A DNA stretch of 64,000 bases from JAZLDV01 sp045614925 (GCA_045614925.1 JAZLDV010000020.1:21627-85626); one strand, 5' to 3'. Numbered from the stretch's first letter, positions 50,514-59,236 are shown. The notes: generated by a model not told the origin, from the letters alone. Translations and numbers: made by a program.

Positions 50514-52832
50514 ATGAAAAAGATAGGGGCAGGTCTTTTTGTTTTGATAGTTTGTGTATTAATGATGCATATTAGTGAAGTGAGTGCATTACAGCAAGGA
50601 AATGATTATTATACAGTGATTAAAGAAGATGGGACTGTAGAAATAATTGAGTATGAAGATTCTCATATAAATACGATATCAGATGTTGAATTGATAGCGG
50701 ATTCTGATATTCAATATGGAGTTGCACGCATAAAAGGTTATACAACATATAGGGAGTATGATGGAGTGAGTGGAAAAACTCCTAGAAGCAGTTATATTCA
50801 TGGAATGAGTGCAAATGATGCTGCATTTATTGGGATAGTAAGCAATGGGACAAGAGCACGAATTAAATTAGCAGGTGTTTATATGGATGTACCTGTTGAA
50901 AATGTAGAAGTAAGTGAATATAAAAGTAATTCTAAGGTGAGTTATTATAAGGGTGAAAATGGTGTGTTTTACCATTATTATTATCATGGAAGTTATGGTG
51001 GGACATCTACGTTAAGTTCAACTATTGTAGGATATACACCAGATTATTTAAAAGATGGTGTAAAGTATTATAGTTATGATGGTCATTATTTTTATACAGA
51101 TTATAAAAAAATGATTGATGATTATAAAGCGGGAGTAAATGTTTATAATAATGCGTTAAATAAAGATAAACCATATTACAATTATTATCAGTATTTATCT
51201 TTTAGAGCTAAAACAACATTGACTAAGAACCAAATTAATAGTTATTTAAGTAAATATACAGGTCCTAATACAAGTCGACCTACTTCTAAATTGTATAATC
51301 AGGCTCAAGCACTTTTAGATAATGAAAAATTATATGGTATTAATGCAACAATGATGTTAGGTATTGCGATTAATGAAAGTGGATGGGGATCGAGTAATTA
51401 TGCATTAAATTATAATAATTTATTTGGTTTAAATGCTCAGGATAATGGATCAAAGCCTTTTAGTTTTGATACGGTAGAAGAATGTTTAAATTATTTTTCT
51501 TCAAAAACAATTAGTGATGGTTATTTAGATGGTGGTGATAGCAGATATAGAGGTCCACATTTAGGAGATAAGCAAAGTGGTGTGAACGTATGTTATGCAA
51601 GTGATCCATATTGGGGAGAAAAAGCTGCAGCATTTTGTTATTATATGAATAATAATGCATCTGCTGATGACTATTTATATTATGACATTGCAATTGGGAA
51701 TAAAGGTGATGTGAAATATTATAAAAATAGTGATTTAAGTACTGTTATTTATTCATCAGGTGCTTCAGTGAGTACGACAACAAATTTAAATGTTTATAAT
51801 ATTCCTTTTGTAATAATAAGTGAAACATCTAAAACATATAAAATCTATTCTGATACAGTTTTAAATGCAAGTAGAACTGATTTAAATGGCTATAATAATT
51901 CAACATATGATGTAAGCAGAGATTATGTTTATATTAATAAAAATGATGCGAATATTATTTATGAATGTCAGGATAAAGTTGTATTAGAATTAAATAAAAC
52001 ACAATTAAATCTAGAAGTATCTAAGAGTGCTGTTTTAACTGCTAATGATACAGTGACATGGTCTTCTTCTGATCCTTCTGTTGCAACGATTAAGAATGGA
52101 GTCGTTACAGGATTAAAAGAAGGAACAGCAACTATCAGTGCTGTTACTACGGATGGAAGAAAAGCGGAATGTATAGTGACTGTTGTAAAAGCAGGGGCAT
52201 CATGGAAAAAGATTGATGGATTATGGTATCTGATAGATAAAGATGGTGTTAAACTGAAAGGTTGGCAGTTATCAGATAATAAATGGTATTATTTAGGTAA
52301 TGATGGAGCAATGCTAACAGGATGGAAGTGTATTGATAATAAATGGTATTATTTAAATAATCATATGATAACAGGGTGGTTGAATGATAATGGTAAATGG
52401 TACTATTTAAATTCATCAATGCAAACAGGTTGGCAGTATATTGATAATAAATGGTATTATTTGAATAATTACATGCAAACAGGTTGGCTAGATGATAATG
52501 GGAAATGGTATTATTTAGGTAATAATGGTGCAATGCATACAGGCTGGTTGAGTGATAATGGAAAATGGTATTATTTAGGTAATGATGGAGTAATGCGAAC
52601 AGGCTGGCAAGATATTGATGGTAAAAGATATTATTTAAATAATGAAATGCAAACAGGTTGGCAATATATAAATGAAAAATGGTATTATTTTAATAATTCA
52701 ATGCATACAGGCTGGTTAAAGATCAATGGTAAGACGTATTATTTAAATGAGAGTGGTGTTATGTTGACAGGACCTCGTATTATTGATAAGAAATTTTATA
52801 GATTTAATCTTAATGGAGAATTAATAAGTTAA
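50514..52832 (+). CDS. Secreted N-acetylglucosaminidase with cell-wall-binding repeats
   Basis: Exported peptidoglycan hydrolase of 772 residues. Signal peptide about 1-26; N-terminal region of unknown fold (30-250) with Gly/Tyr-rich stretches; GH73-like glucosaminidase domain about 255-400 with catalytic Glu288 in INESGWGSSNYALNYNNLFG; a BIG2 Ig-like domain about 488-560; and a C-terminal array of nine GW repeats flanked by two degenerate units (about 560-772) for choline- or teichoic-acid-type wall binding. Similar in plan to pneumococcal LytB. ATG at 50514 follows GGAGTGATG; the frame extends upstream without a signal peptide start. Probable role: daughter-cell separation. Confidence 0.88.
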   Translation: MKKIGAGLFVLIVCVLMMHISEVSALQQGNDYYTVIKEDGTVEIIEYEDSHINTISDVELIADSDIQYGVARIKGYTTYREYDGVSGKTPRSSYIHGMSANDAAFIGIVSNGTRARIKLAGVYMDVPVENVEVSEYKSNSKVSYYKGENGVFYHYYYHGSYGGTSTLSSTIVGYTPDYLKDGVKYYSYDGHYFYTDYKKMIDDYKAGVNVYNNALNKDKPYYNYYQYLSFRAKTTLTKNQINSYLSKYTGPNTSRPTSKLYNQAQALLDNEKLYGINATMMLGIAINESGWGSSNYALNYNNLFGLNAQDNGSKPFSFDTVEECLNYFSSKTISDGYLDGGDSRYRGPHLGDKQSGVNVCYASDPYWGEKAAAFCYYMNNNASADDYLYYDIAIGNKGDVKYYKNSDLSTVIYSSGASVSTTTNLNVYNIPFVIISETSKTYKIYSDTVLNASRTDLNGYNNSTYDVSRDYVYINKNDANIIYECQDKVVLELNKTQLNLEVSKSAVLTANDTVTWSSSDPSVATIKNGVVTGLKEGTATISAVTTDGRKAECIVTVVKAGASWKKIDGLWYLIDKDGVKLKGWQLSDNKWYYLGNDGAMLTGWKCIDNKWYYLNNHMITGWLNDNGKWYYLNSSMQTGWQYIDNKWYYLNNYMQTGWLDDNGKWYYLGNNGAMHTGWLSDNGKWYYLGNDGVMRTGWQDIDGKRYYLNNEMQTGWQYINEKWYYFNNSMHTGWLKINGKTYYLNESGVMLTGPRIIDKKFYRFNLNGELIS
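52195..52832 (+). repeat. Cell-wall-binding repeat array 2
   Basis: Eleven in-frame units of 18-21 codons with core GW-(x)4-6-KWYYL. Unlike array 1 they use A/T-ending codons (TAT TAT TTA), as does the rest of this gene. Confidence 0.85.
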
Positions 52833-52835
52833 AAT

Positions 52836-52871
52836 AAATGGTTATTGTGTAAAAAGCAATAACCATTTTTT
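52836..52871 (+). terminator. Terminator of the glucosaminidase gene
   Basis: 12-bp stem (52836-52847 with 52857-52868), 9-base loop, T-run. Confidence 0.88.
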
Positions 52872-52899
52872 GGTAATTTTTATATTTTTTTTTATTTAG

Positions 52900-52928
52900 T
52901 AGACATGAGGGCAAAAATAAAATATAAT
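52900..52928 (+). promoter_or_regulatory. Promoter of the APC permease gene
   Basis: TAGACA (52900-52905), 17-base spacer, TATAAT (52923-52928). The leader begins with an 8-bp hairpin (52938-52945 with 52952-52959). Confidence 0.7.
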
Positions 52929-52993
52929 ACGTGAGGGATTGTTTTAAAATAAAAACAATAAACCATATTATGGAAAATATAGGAGGACGTAAG

Positions 52994-54415
52994 ATGTCAG
53001 ATTCAAAAAAAATCGTTTGGTATAACCTTGCATTTATGGCATTCTCTACTGTATGGGGATTTGGAAATGTATTAAACGGGTTTATTTACTTTAACGGTAT
53101 TCAAGTTATTTTTAGCTGGATTTTAATGTTTGGATTATATTTTGTACCTTATGCATTAATGGTAGGAGAATTAGGTTCTGCATTTAAAAATTCAGGCGGT
53201 GGAGTAAGTTCATGGATTCATGAAACAATGGGACCAAAAATTGCATATTATGCAGGATGGACTTACTGGGCATGCCACATTACTTATATTGCTTCTAAGA
53301 GTAGTGGTGGTTTAAAAGCTTTAAGTTGGGCGATCTTTAGAAACGCAGAAACATATGATATGTTCCCAACATTAGGGATTCAATTAGCTACTTTAGCTGT
53401 ATTCTTAATTTTCTGTTATGTAGCAAGTAGAGGGATGAACCCATTAAAGAAATTAACTACAATTGCAGGAACATCAATGTTTGTTATGTCTATTTTATAC
53501 ATTGTAATGATGTTTGCTGCACCTGTAATTAATCCTAACGGTGGATATTTAGCATTAGATTTTAGCTGGGATAAAATAATTCCTCAATTTAATGTTCAAT
53601 ATTTTACTTCTTTATCGATTTTAGTATTTGCAGTAGGAGGATGTGAAAAAATTTCTCCTTATGTTAATAAAGTAGAAAATCCTTCAAAAGGATTCCCTAA
53701 AGGTATGATTGCTTTAGCGATCATGGTAGTAGTTTGTGCTATTTTAGGTACTGTTGCTATGGGTATGATGTTTGATCCTGAAGTTGTCAATGCTAATTTT
53801 GATGCTTATAACGCAAACGGTGCTTATTGGGCATTTAGAGAGTTAGGAAACTATTATAAAATTGGTGATACTTTATTAGTTGTTTATGCAATCTGTAACG
53901 TTATTGGACAATTCTCTACTTTAGTATTAAGTATTGATGCACCATTACGTATGTTATTAGATAATGAAGCAAATAGAGAATTTATTCCTAGCGCATTATT
54001 AAAGAAAAATAAATATGGTGCTTATATTAACGGTATCTGGATGATTGTTGCTTTATCTGGTTCAATTATTTTAATTCAATCATTTGTACCAGGAGCAGCT
54101 GCTGTATTAAAACAGTTAACTAAATTAAATTCTGTATGTATGCCTCTTCGTTATTTATGGGTATTTGCAGCATATATTGCATTAAGAAATCATTTAAATA
54201 AATTCCCTGCTGAATATAGATTTGTTAAAAATCAGGCAGTGGCAAAATTCTTTGGATTCTGGTGCTTTGGTTTAACTGCATTCTCATGTATCTTAGGTAT
54301 GTATTCTGAAGATTTATTTACTATGTGTTTAAATGTAGCAACACCAATCGTATTATTTGCATTAGGTATGATTTTACCTATTATTGCTAAAAAAGAAAGA
54401 GAAAAAGCACAATAA
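52994..54415 (+). CDS. APC-family amino acid permease (glutamate/GABA antiporter-like)
   Basis: Membrane transporter of 473 residues with about twelve segments, amino acid-polyamine-organocation superfamily. The first segment reads NLAFMAFSTVWGFGNVLNGF, followed by GELGSAFKNSGGGVSSWIHE, the usual substrate-site region of the GadC/YhfM-like branch. Substrate unknown; glutamate, GABA or another amino acid is likely. ATG at 52994 follows AGGAGG; an upstream open stretch from 52931 is leader. Single gene with its own promoter; codon use is intermediate toward high expression. Confidence 0.85.
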   Translation: MSDSKKIVWYNLAFMAFSTVWGFGNVLNGFIYFNGIQVIFSWILMFGLYFVPYALMVGELGSAFKNSGGGVSSWIHETMGPKIAYYAGWTYWACHITYIASKSSGGLKALSWAIFRNAETYDMFPTLGIQLATLAVFLIFCYVASRGMNPLKKLTTIAGTSMFVMSILYIVMMFAAPVINPNGGYLALDFSWDKIIPQFNVQYFTSLSILVFAVGGCEKISPYVNKVENPSKGFPKGMIALAIMVVVCAILGTVAMGMMFDPEVVNANFDAYNANGAYWAFRELGNYYKIGDTLLVVYAICNVIGQFSTLVLSIDAPLRMLLDNEANREFIPSALLKKNKYGAYINGIWMIVALSGSIILIQSFVPGAAAVLKQLTKLNSVCMPLRYLWVFAAYIALRNHLNKFPAEYRFVKNQAVAKFFGFWCFGLTAFSCILGMYSEDLFTMCLNVATPIVLFALGMILPIIAKKEREKAQ

Positions 54416-54424
54416 TTAACATAT

Positions 54425-54456
54425 ACATATCCTTTTGAGTAATCAGAAGGATATGT
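54425..54456 (+). other. Hairpin after the APC permease gene, weak terminator
   Basis: 10-bp stem (54425-54434 with 54447-54456), 12-base loop, but followed by TATAATAT rather than a T-run; it overlaps the next promoter. Confidence 0.4.
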
Positions 54457-54462
54457 TATAAT
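54435..54462 (+). promoter_or_regulatory. Promoter of M18 aminopeptidase copy 2
   Basis: TTGAGT (54435-54440), 16-base spacer, TATAAT (54457-54462), short leader of about 17 bases. Confidence 0.65.
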
Positions 54463-54485
54463 ATACAAGGAAATGGAGGTATATT

Positions 54486-55814
54486 ATGTATAAAAAAGTG
54501 AGTGAAGAATTAGTTTCATTTATTAAAAAGAGTCCTACAGCATTTCATGCAGTAGATAATATGAGATTAATTTTATTAGAAAATGGTTATGAAGAATTAT
54601 GTGAAGGTCAATATTGGAATATTGAGGCTGGTAAGAAATATTTTGTAACAAGAAATAATTCAAGTATTATGGCTTTAAATTTAGGGACTGATTTAGATAA
54701 TTATAGTTTTAATGTAGCTGCTAGTCATAGTGATTCTCCTACTTTTAAAGTTAAAGAAAATGCTGAAATTAGTGTGAGAAATAAATATGTTCAATTAAAT
54801 ACTGAAGGTTATGGTGGAATGATCTGTTCTACATGGTTAGATAGACCTTTATCGATTGCTGGACGTATATTAGTTGAAGATGGAAATTCTTATAAGACAC
54901 AATTAATTAATATTGATAGAGATTTAGTCATGATTCCAAATGTTGCTATTCATATGAATAGAAGTGTGAATGATGGTTATGCATTTAATAAACAAGTTGA
55001 TATGTTACCTTTATTTGGTGGAGCAGAGAGCAAAGAAGGAGATTTTAAAGCTTTAATTGCAAAAGAAGCAGGTGTAAATGTAAATGCTATTTTAGGTAGT
55101 GATTTATATTTATATAATAGAAGTAATCCTTCAATTTGGGGAGCAAATGAAGAATTTGTATCATGTGCTCAATTAGATGATTTACAATGTGCTTATACTT
55201 CATTACAAGGATTCTTAAGAGGATATCATCCTCAATCTATTAATGTATTTGCTTGTTTTGATAACGAAGAAGTTGGGTCAGCTACAAAACAAGGTGCTGC
55301 CTCTACATTCTTATATGATGTTTTAAAACGTGTAAATAATGGGTTAGGAAAAACAGAAGAAGAGTTTTATCGTGCAGTTGCATCAAGCTTTATGTTAAGT
55401 GCTGATAATGCTCATGCTGTTCATCCAAATCATCCAGGGAAAACAGATGTTAATAACTGTGTTTATATGAATGAAGGTGTAGTTATTAAATCACATGCTG
55501 GTCAAAAATATACAAGTGATGCATTAAGTATTGCAATTGTAAAAGGATTAGCGAAAAAAGCAGGAGTTCCATTACAATTCTTTGCTAATCGTTCTGATGT
55601 GATGGGTGGAAGTACTTTAGGAAATATTGCTATGAACATTGTTTCAATGAATAGTGTAGATATTGGGTTACCTCAGTTAGCTATGCATTCTTCGTTTGAA
55701 ACTGCTGGGATTAAAGATACTTATTATATGATCAGATTAATGGAAGAATTCTTTAATAGTCATATTGAAGAATGTGGTTCCCATGAATTAAGAGTATATA
55801 AAGATGAAAAATAA
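54486..55814 (+). CDS. M18 family aminopeptidase, copy 2 (ApeB-like)
   Basis: Zinc aminopeptidase of 442 residues, cytosolic. Landmarks: ELVSFIKKSPTAFHAV (typical ApeB start), AASHSDSPTFKVK near 80 (His/Asp ligand), CAQLDDLQCAYTS near 230 (bridging Asp), FDNEEVGSATKQGA near 258 (Glu pair), SADNAHAVHPNHP near 300 (Asp and extra His residues), MHSSFETAG near 405 (last His). It differs strongly from copy 1 at 27699, so the two probably have different specificity (copy 2 fits the aspartyl/lysosomal-like ApeB group). GGAGGT site. Overlaps the next small gene by 11 bases. Confidence 0.93.
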   Translation: MYKKVSEELVSFIKKSPTAFHAVDNMRLILLENGYEELCEGQYWNIEAGKKYFVTRNNSSIMALNLGTDLDNYSFNVAASHSDSPTFKVKENAEISVRNKYVQLNTEGYGGMICSTWLDRPLSIAGRILVEDGNSYKTQLINIDRDLVMIPNVAIHMNRSVNDGYAFNKQVDMLPLFGGAESKEGDFKALIAKEAGVNVNAILGSDLYLYNRSNPSIWGANEEFVSCAQLDDLQCAYTSLQGFLRGYHPQSINVFACFDNEEVGSATKQGAASTFLYDVLKRVNNGLGKTEEEFYRAVASSFMLSADNAHAVHPNHPGKTDVNNCVYMNEGVVIKSHAGQKYTSDALSIAIVKGLAKKAGVPLQFFANRSDVMGGSTLGNIAMNIVSMNSVDIGLPQLAMHSSFETAGIKDTYYMIRLMEEFFNSHIEECGSHELRVYKDEK

Positions 55815-56154
55815 GCAGGAAATGATTGATTCTTATACTATTACAGGATTATGGTTAACAATGTCTGCATCACTATGTCTGATGGGAGTTAAAGGTGTTT
55901 TATCACAAAATTATCTGATTCATTTTTATGTTGATTCGTTAGTGAGTATTGTTGCTTTCTACATTATGATACATAATTTAAAGAAACAATATGATCTATT
56001 AAAAGATAAGAAACCTTTTATTGTTCAATTAGTGACATTGATTGTTGCTTTAGTATTAGTTGTATTGACTTACTATAGTCCGTTTGATTTTTCGTTTTTG
56101 ATTTTAGTAATAGGAATGATTATAAATAGAAAAATGTTTTTAAAACAATTATAA
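55804..56154 (+). CDS. Small membrane protein of unknown function
   Basis: 116 residues with four hydrophobic stretches (about 14-32, 42-57, 72-90 and 95-108) and a Lys-rich loop (KKQYDLLKDKKP). I do not recognise the family. ATG at 55804 lies inside the aminopeptidase gene and has no clear ribosome site, so it is likely translated by coupling. Ends at a shared terminator. Confidence 0.6.
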   Translation: MKNKQEMIDSYTITGLWLTMSASLCLMGVKGVLSQNYLIHFYVDSLVSIVAFYIMIHNLKKQYDLLKDKKPFIVQLVTLIVALVLVVLTYYSPFDFSFLILVIGMIINRKMFLKQL

Positions 56155-56190
56155 AAAAAGGACGATTCTTTATGAATCGTCCTTTTACTT
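56155..56190. terminator. Bidirectional terminator
   Basis: 13-bp stem (56156-56168 with 56174-56186), 5-base loop, A-run left and T-rich right; serves the small membrane protein gene and mntP. Confidence 0.88.
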
Positions 56191-56748
56191 TTACAATATT
56201 CCTAAATGTTCTAATAGAATTTTAATTCCCATTCCAATTAAAATAATTCCTCCAGCAAGTTCTGCTTTAGATTTATATTTTAATCCAAATATATGTCCTA
56301 TTTTTACACCAATCATAGAAATGACAAAAGTTGAAAGTGCAATAATAGTAACTGATAATATAATGTCTACTCTTAAAAATGCAAATGTAACACCTACAGC
56401 TAATGCATCAATTGAAGTGGCAATAGCCAAAGGAATCATAGCTTGAATTGAAAAGTCAGGATCTACTTCTTCTTCATCACCAAATGCTTCTTTAATCATA
56501 TTGAAACCGATAAAGAATAATAATACAAATGCAATCCAATGATCAATGCTTTCAATTTTATCTTTAAACTGTGTACCTAATAAATATCCAACCAAAGGCA
56601 TAAATCCTTGGAAAAATCCAAAGTAGATACCACATGTTAAAGCATGTTTTAATTTAAGAATTCTTGTTGATAATCCTTTGCAGATGCTGACTGCAAAAGC
56701 ATCCATTGATAAACCAACACCTATTAAAAAAATTTCTAAAATACCCAT
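56191..56748 (-). CDS. mntP: Manganese efflux pump MntP
   Basis: Exports Mn2+ and prevents its toxicity. 185 residues, six membrane segments, family motif GLSMDAFAVSICKGL in TM1 (Asp in MDAFAVS) and the mirrored ATSIDALAVGVTFAF in TM4, with GxxxG-rich TM3 and TM6. GAAGGAG precedes the ATG. It has its own promoter (56859-56887) and a leader RNA with a switchable terminator, so it is expected to be induced by a metal, most likely Mn2+. Confidence 0.95.
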   Translation of the reverse strand: MGILEIFLIGVGLSMDAFAVSICKGLSTRILKLKHALTCGIYFGFFQGFMPLVGYLLGTQFKDKIESIDHWIAFVLLFFIGFNMIKEAFGDEEEVDPDFSIQAMIPLAIATSIDALAVGVTFAFLRVDIILSVTIIALSTFVISMIGVKIGHIFGLKYKSKAELAGGIILIGMGIKILLEHLGIL

Positions 56749-56765
56749 ATAGATCTCCTTCTTCT

Positions 56766-56852
56766 AAAAAAAAGACATTATCTGTAGATAACTACTGATA
56801 AGTCTTGCTGTTTAAAGTAAAACGAAATGTTTAATGTGATGACTCACCTATC
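56766..56852 (-). ncRNA. Putative compact riboswitch in the mntP leader (yybP-ykoY-like variant)
   Basis: Minus-strand leader. P1 pairs GATAGG (56852-56847) with CTTATC (56802-56797). The aptamer flanks resemble the yybP-ykoY pattern: GGTGAGT on the 5' side and AGCAAGACTT on the 3' side, but only about 31 bases separate them, with no CGTC-type L3 arm. The expression platform is a terminator (56805-56797 with 56782-56773, then eight T) that needs the same CTTATC strand as P1. This mutual exclusion is the standard design of an ON switch. The class assignment is uncertain. Confidence 0.6.
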
Positions 56853-56858
56853 GCCGAC

Positions 56859-56887
56859 ATTCTAACAATCTTTGGTATTAATGTCAA
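56859..56887 (-). promoter_or_regulatory. Promoter of mntP
   Basis: TTGACA (56887-56882), 17-base spacer, TAGAAT (56864-56859). The expected start point, near 56852, is at the first base of the leader structure. The -35 overlaps the stop region of the YigZ gene. Confidence 0.8.
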
Positions 56888-57477
56888 TCTTTTTCGATGT
56901 AATCCTGTGCAATTACTTCGTAAGTGAATTGGTTACAAGTTAAGTCTTTGATCTGCTCAATAAAAGACTTATCTTTAATATAACATTGGTATGTGACCAT
57001 CTCATTGTATTGCTGTCCAATACATAGTATGTCCATCTGTTTTAATAAATGTTCAAATTTTCTTGTGTATGTATAATCTATTGAAATTTCATATAAATCT
57101 ACAAGTTCTTTCTCAACAATTTCTGCTACTTTTAGAGTTTCAGAAACACTTTGAGTATAGGCGCGAGTTAAACCTCCTGCACCTAATTTGATTCCACCAA
57201 AATATCTAGTGACAATCGCAATCACATTGCTTAATCCTTGCATTTTTAATACATTTAACATAGGTAAACCAGCAGTTCCTGATGGTTCACCATCATCCAT
57301 TGCTCTTTCATGTGGCCCAATAATATAAGCAACACAGTTATGTGTTGCGTTTGGATCACTGAACTCTTCTATAATCCATTTTGCTTTTTCAATTGAAGAA
57401 CAAGGTATTAAATGAGTAACGAACTCTGATTTTTTTATGATGATTGTATGTTTTGTTACATCTTTTACTGATATCAT
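56884..57477 (-). CDS. YigZ/IMPACT family protein
   Basis: 197 residues, cytosolic. The N-terminal UPF0029 (IMPACT) domain contains ATHNCVAYIIG, the family hallmark DDGEPSGTAGLPML (near residue 75) and VTRYFGGIKLGAGGL (near 100). The C-terminal domain resembles EF-G domain IV/V. Role unclear; regulators of translation in other organisms share the fold. The ATG at 57477 has AAAGGA at about nine bases; an in-frame TTG three codons earlier abuts that site and is not used. Confidence 0.88.
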   Translation of the reverse strand: MISVKDVTKHTIIIKKSEFVTHLIPCSSIEKAKWIIEEFSDPNATHNCVAYIIGPHERAMDDGEPSGTAGLPMLNVLKMQGLSNVIAIVTRYFGGIKLGAGGLTRAYTQSVSETLKVAEIVEKELVDLYEISIDYTYTRKFEHLLKQMDILCIGQQYNEMVTYQCYIKDKSFIEQIKDLTCNQFTYEVIAQDYIEKD

Positions 57478-57648
57478 TTTACTCAATCCTTTCTTTTATT
57501 ATTATATAATAATTTATAATAATGTCAAAATAGATAAAATATGATATTATAAAAATATAATAAATCCTAAATATCGGTTTTATTATATGTAAAAAATAAA
57601 TCGTTTCTTATAAAACAGTTATAATGGTTTTGTAAGGAGATGATTCAT

Positions 57649-58224
57649 ATGAGAAATAACAAACAAGAAGTTTATGAAATGATTTTTAGTAGTGCAAAAG
57701 AAATGATGTTAAATATTGCAGGAGAATATAGTTATGATATAGCGATGTGTCTATCTTTAAAACAATTAAAGAAAATTGTAAGATATTATGAAAGTTTATA
57801 TGAATATGCTATAAACTATTTGTATGATGTAGAGAGTTTTGAAGAGATGGAAAAAGTGATTGCTGTCATGAATGTTTTGTTTGATAATAGAAGATTTCAG
57901 AAAGTGAAAGATGAATTATATCAATGTTTAATTGGTGATTTATCAGTTGAGAAATATTGTGTTTTAAGACATCTAAGTGATGAAAATGAGAGTGATTTGA
58001 TTCATCATCTTTATCAATATGGATATGCTGATGCGTTATCTTGTGCTAAGTTCTGTTTTATAGAAGATGACATAGAAAGTGCTGTTTATTATTTGAAACA
58101 GCTAGATACATGTGAGGATGAAGCTGTTTTAGATTTATTAGCAAGTTATAGCTTTTCTCAATATGTGAAGTTGATGGTTTATTATAAGAAAAAAGAAAAA
58201 AATATGGTTTTAGCTTATAGCTAG
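57649..58224 (+). CDS. Unknown alpha-helical protein paired with a WYL regulator
   Basis: 191 residues, predicted soluble, almost wholly helical, rich in Tyr, Leu and Glu. No domain recognised. The tail (about 145-165) resembles a helical repeat (IESAVYYLKQLDTCEDEAVL), which suggests TPR-like or ARM-like packing. ATG at 57649 follows AAGGAG at nine bases; an in-frame ATG at 57640 is too close to it. It is separated from the WYL regulator by ten bases, so the two are probably one operon and may act together. Confidence 0.55.
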   Translation: MRNNKQEVYEMIFSSAKEMMLNIAGEYSYDIAMCLSLKQLKKIVRYYESLYEYAINYLYDVESFEEMEKVIAVMNVLFDNRRFQKVKDELYQCLIGDLSVEKYCVLRHLSDENESDLIHHLYQYGYADALSCAKFCFIEDDIESAVYYLKQLDTCEDEAVLDLLASYSFSQYVKLMVYYKKKEKNMVLAYS

Positions 58225-58234
58225 GAGTGTTTAT

Positions 58235-59209
58235 ATGGGAAAAAGAATGTATTGGATTTTGAAAATTTTATTAGAGTCAAAAGATGCTCTTACAAGAGAA
58301 GAAATTGTTGAAAAACTAAGTGAGCAAGATATTTATATTAATGTGAAGACAGTGTCTTCTACAATTCATTCTTTAAATGAATTTTTTAAGGAAATATTAG
58401 GAGATGATTTTGTTAAAATAATTAAGAAAAAAGGAATGGTTATTAATTGTGAACTTTTTAGAGATGGTGAAATACAATTTATATTAGATAGTATTATGTA
58501 TCATCAGGATTTGAATTATAGTGATAAAGAAATGATTAAGAATAAACTTTTAAGTTTTTCTTCTATTAATCAAAGAGATAGGTTATCTATACGTACAGAT
58601 GTGAGTCATAATGACAAATATTCTATATTATTAAATTTATCAGTTATCATAAAAGCAATAGAAAACAAAAAAACAATTCGCTTCCAATATGTTCACTATG
58701 AAGTGTCTAAACAAAAATTAAAAGAGGTCTTATCAGATAAAGAGAAAAAGTATCATGTTTCACCTTATCAGATTATGATTCAAAACAATCATTATTATCT
58801 AGTAGGATATAATGATAAATATAAAGGAAAATTGAGTATGTATCGTGTTGATCGTATGAGAAATATACAAATAAGTGGACATACTATAGATGAAATTAGG
58901 GAACAATATGACATGGATGATCTTTTAAATAAAATGATGAATATGTATGTGTCAGATGTAACTGCAACATTAGTGTTAGAGTGTGATGGGAATGTTTTAA
59001 GAGAAGTTGTCTCACGTTTTGGGATAAATCATACTGTAAAAAAATTAATAGATGATCGTTATCTTATTTCTATTGATGATGTTTTAGTGTCTGAAGGACT
59101 TATAGGATGGATCTTAATGCTACAAAATAAGGTGAAAGTGATTTCTCCTGCAAGCCTAAAAGAAGATATAAAATTAAGAATAGAAGAAATGAAGAAAATA
59201 TATGACTAA
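58235..59209 (+). CDS. WYL-domain transcriptional regulator
   Basis: 324 residues. N-terminal helix-turn-helix (about 1-65, ALTREEIVEKLSEQDIYINVKT as a winged-helix core: ALTREEIVEKLSEQ and IYINVKTVSSTI), then a linker and a WYL domain (about 145-225) in which PYQIMIQNNHYYLVGYND and YRVDRM carry the ligand-facing Arg/Tyr residues, and a C-terminal WCX-like extension. Such proteins sense nucleic acids or nucleotides and often control defence or DNA-repair genes. Here no defence gene is next to it. GGAG with normal spacing lies before the ATG. Confidence 0.82.
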   Translation: MGKRMYWILKILLESKDALTREEIVEKLSEQDIYINVKTVSSTIHSLNEFFKEILGDDFVKIIKKKGMVINCELFRDGEIQFILDSIMYHQDLNYSDKEMIKNKLLSFSSINQRDRLSIRTDVSHNDKYSILLNLSVIIKAIENKKTIRFQYVHYEVSKQKLKEVLSDKEKKYHVSPYQIMIQNNHYYLVGYNDKYKGKLSMYRVDRMRNIQISGHTIDEIREQYDMDDLLNKMMNMYVSDVTATLVLECDGNVLREVVSRFGINHTVKKLIDDRYLISIDDVLVSEGLIGWILMLQNKVKVISPASLKEDIKLRIEEMKKIYD

Positions 59210-59210
59210 G

Positions 59211-59236
59211 AAAAGGTTACGATGTAACCTTTTTTA
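59211..59236 (+). terminator. Terminator of the unknown-WYL operon
   Basis: 10-bp stem (59211-59220 with 59224-59233), GAT loop, T-run. Confidence 0.9.

Noticed and set aside
43730..52832. Tandem repeats that might suggest a CRISPR or minisatellite
   Set aside because: The units are in-frame GW wall-binding repeats of two surface proteins, with no identical spacers-and-repeats pattern.
56797..56852. Fluoride (crcB), preQ1 or NiCo riboswitch as the class of the mntP leader
   Set aside because: The strictly conserved bases and pseudoknot partners of these classes are not found, and the gene is a Mn exporter.
57559..57586. Imperfect hairpin upstream of the unknown-WYL operon
   Set aside because: A mismatch in a short AT-rich stem and no T-run; it could be an operator but nothing supports this beyond the symmetry.
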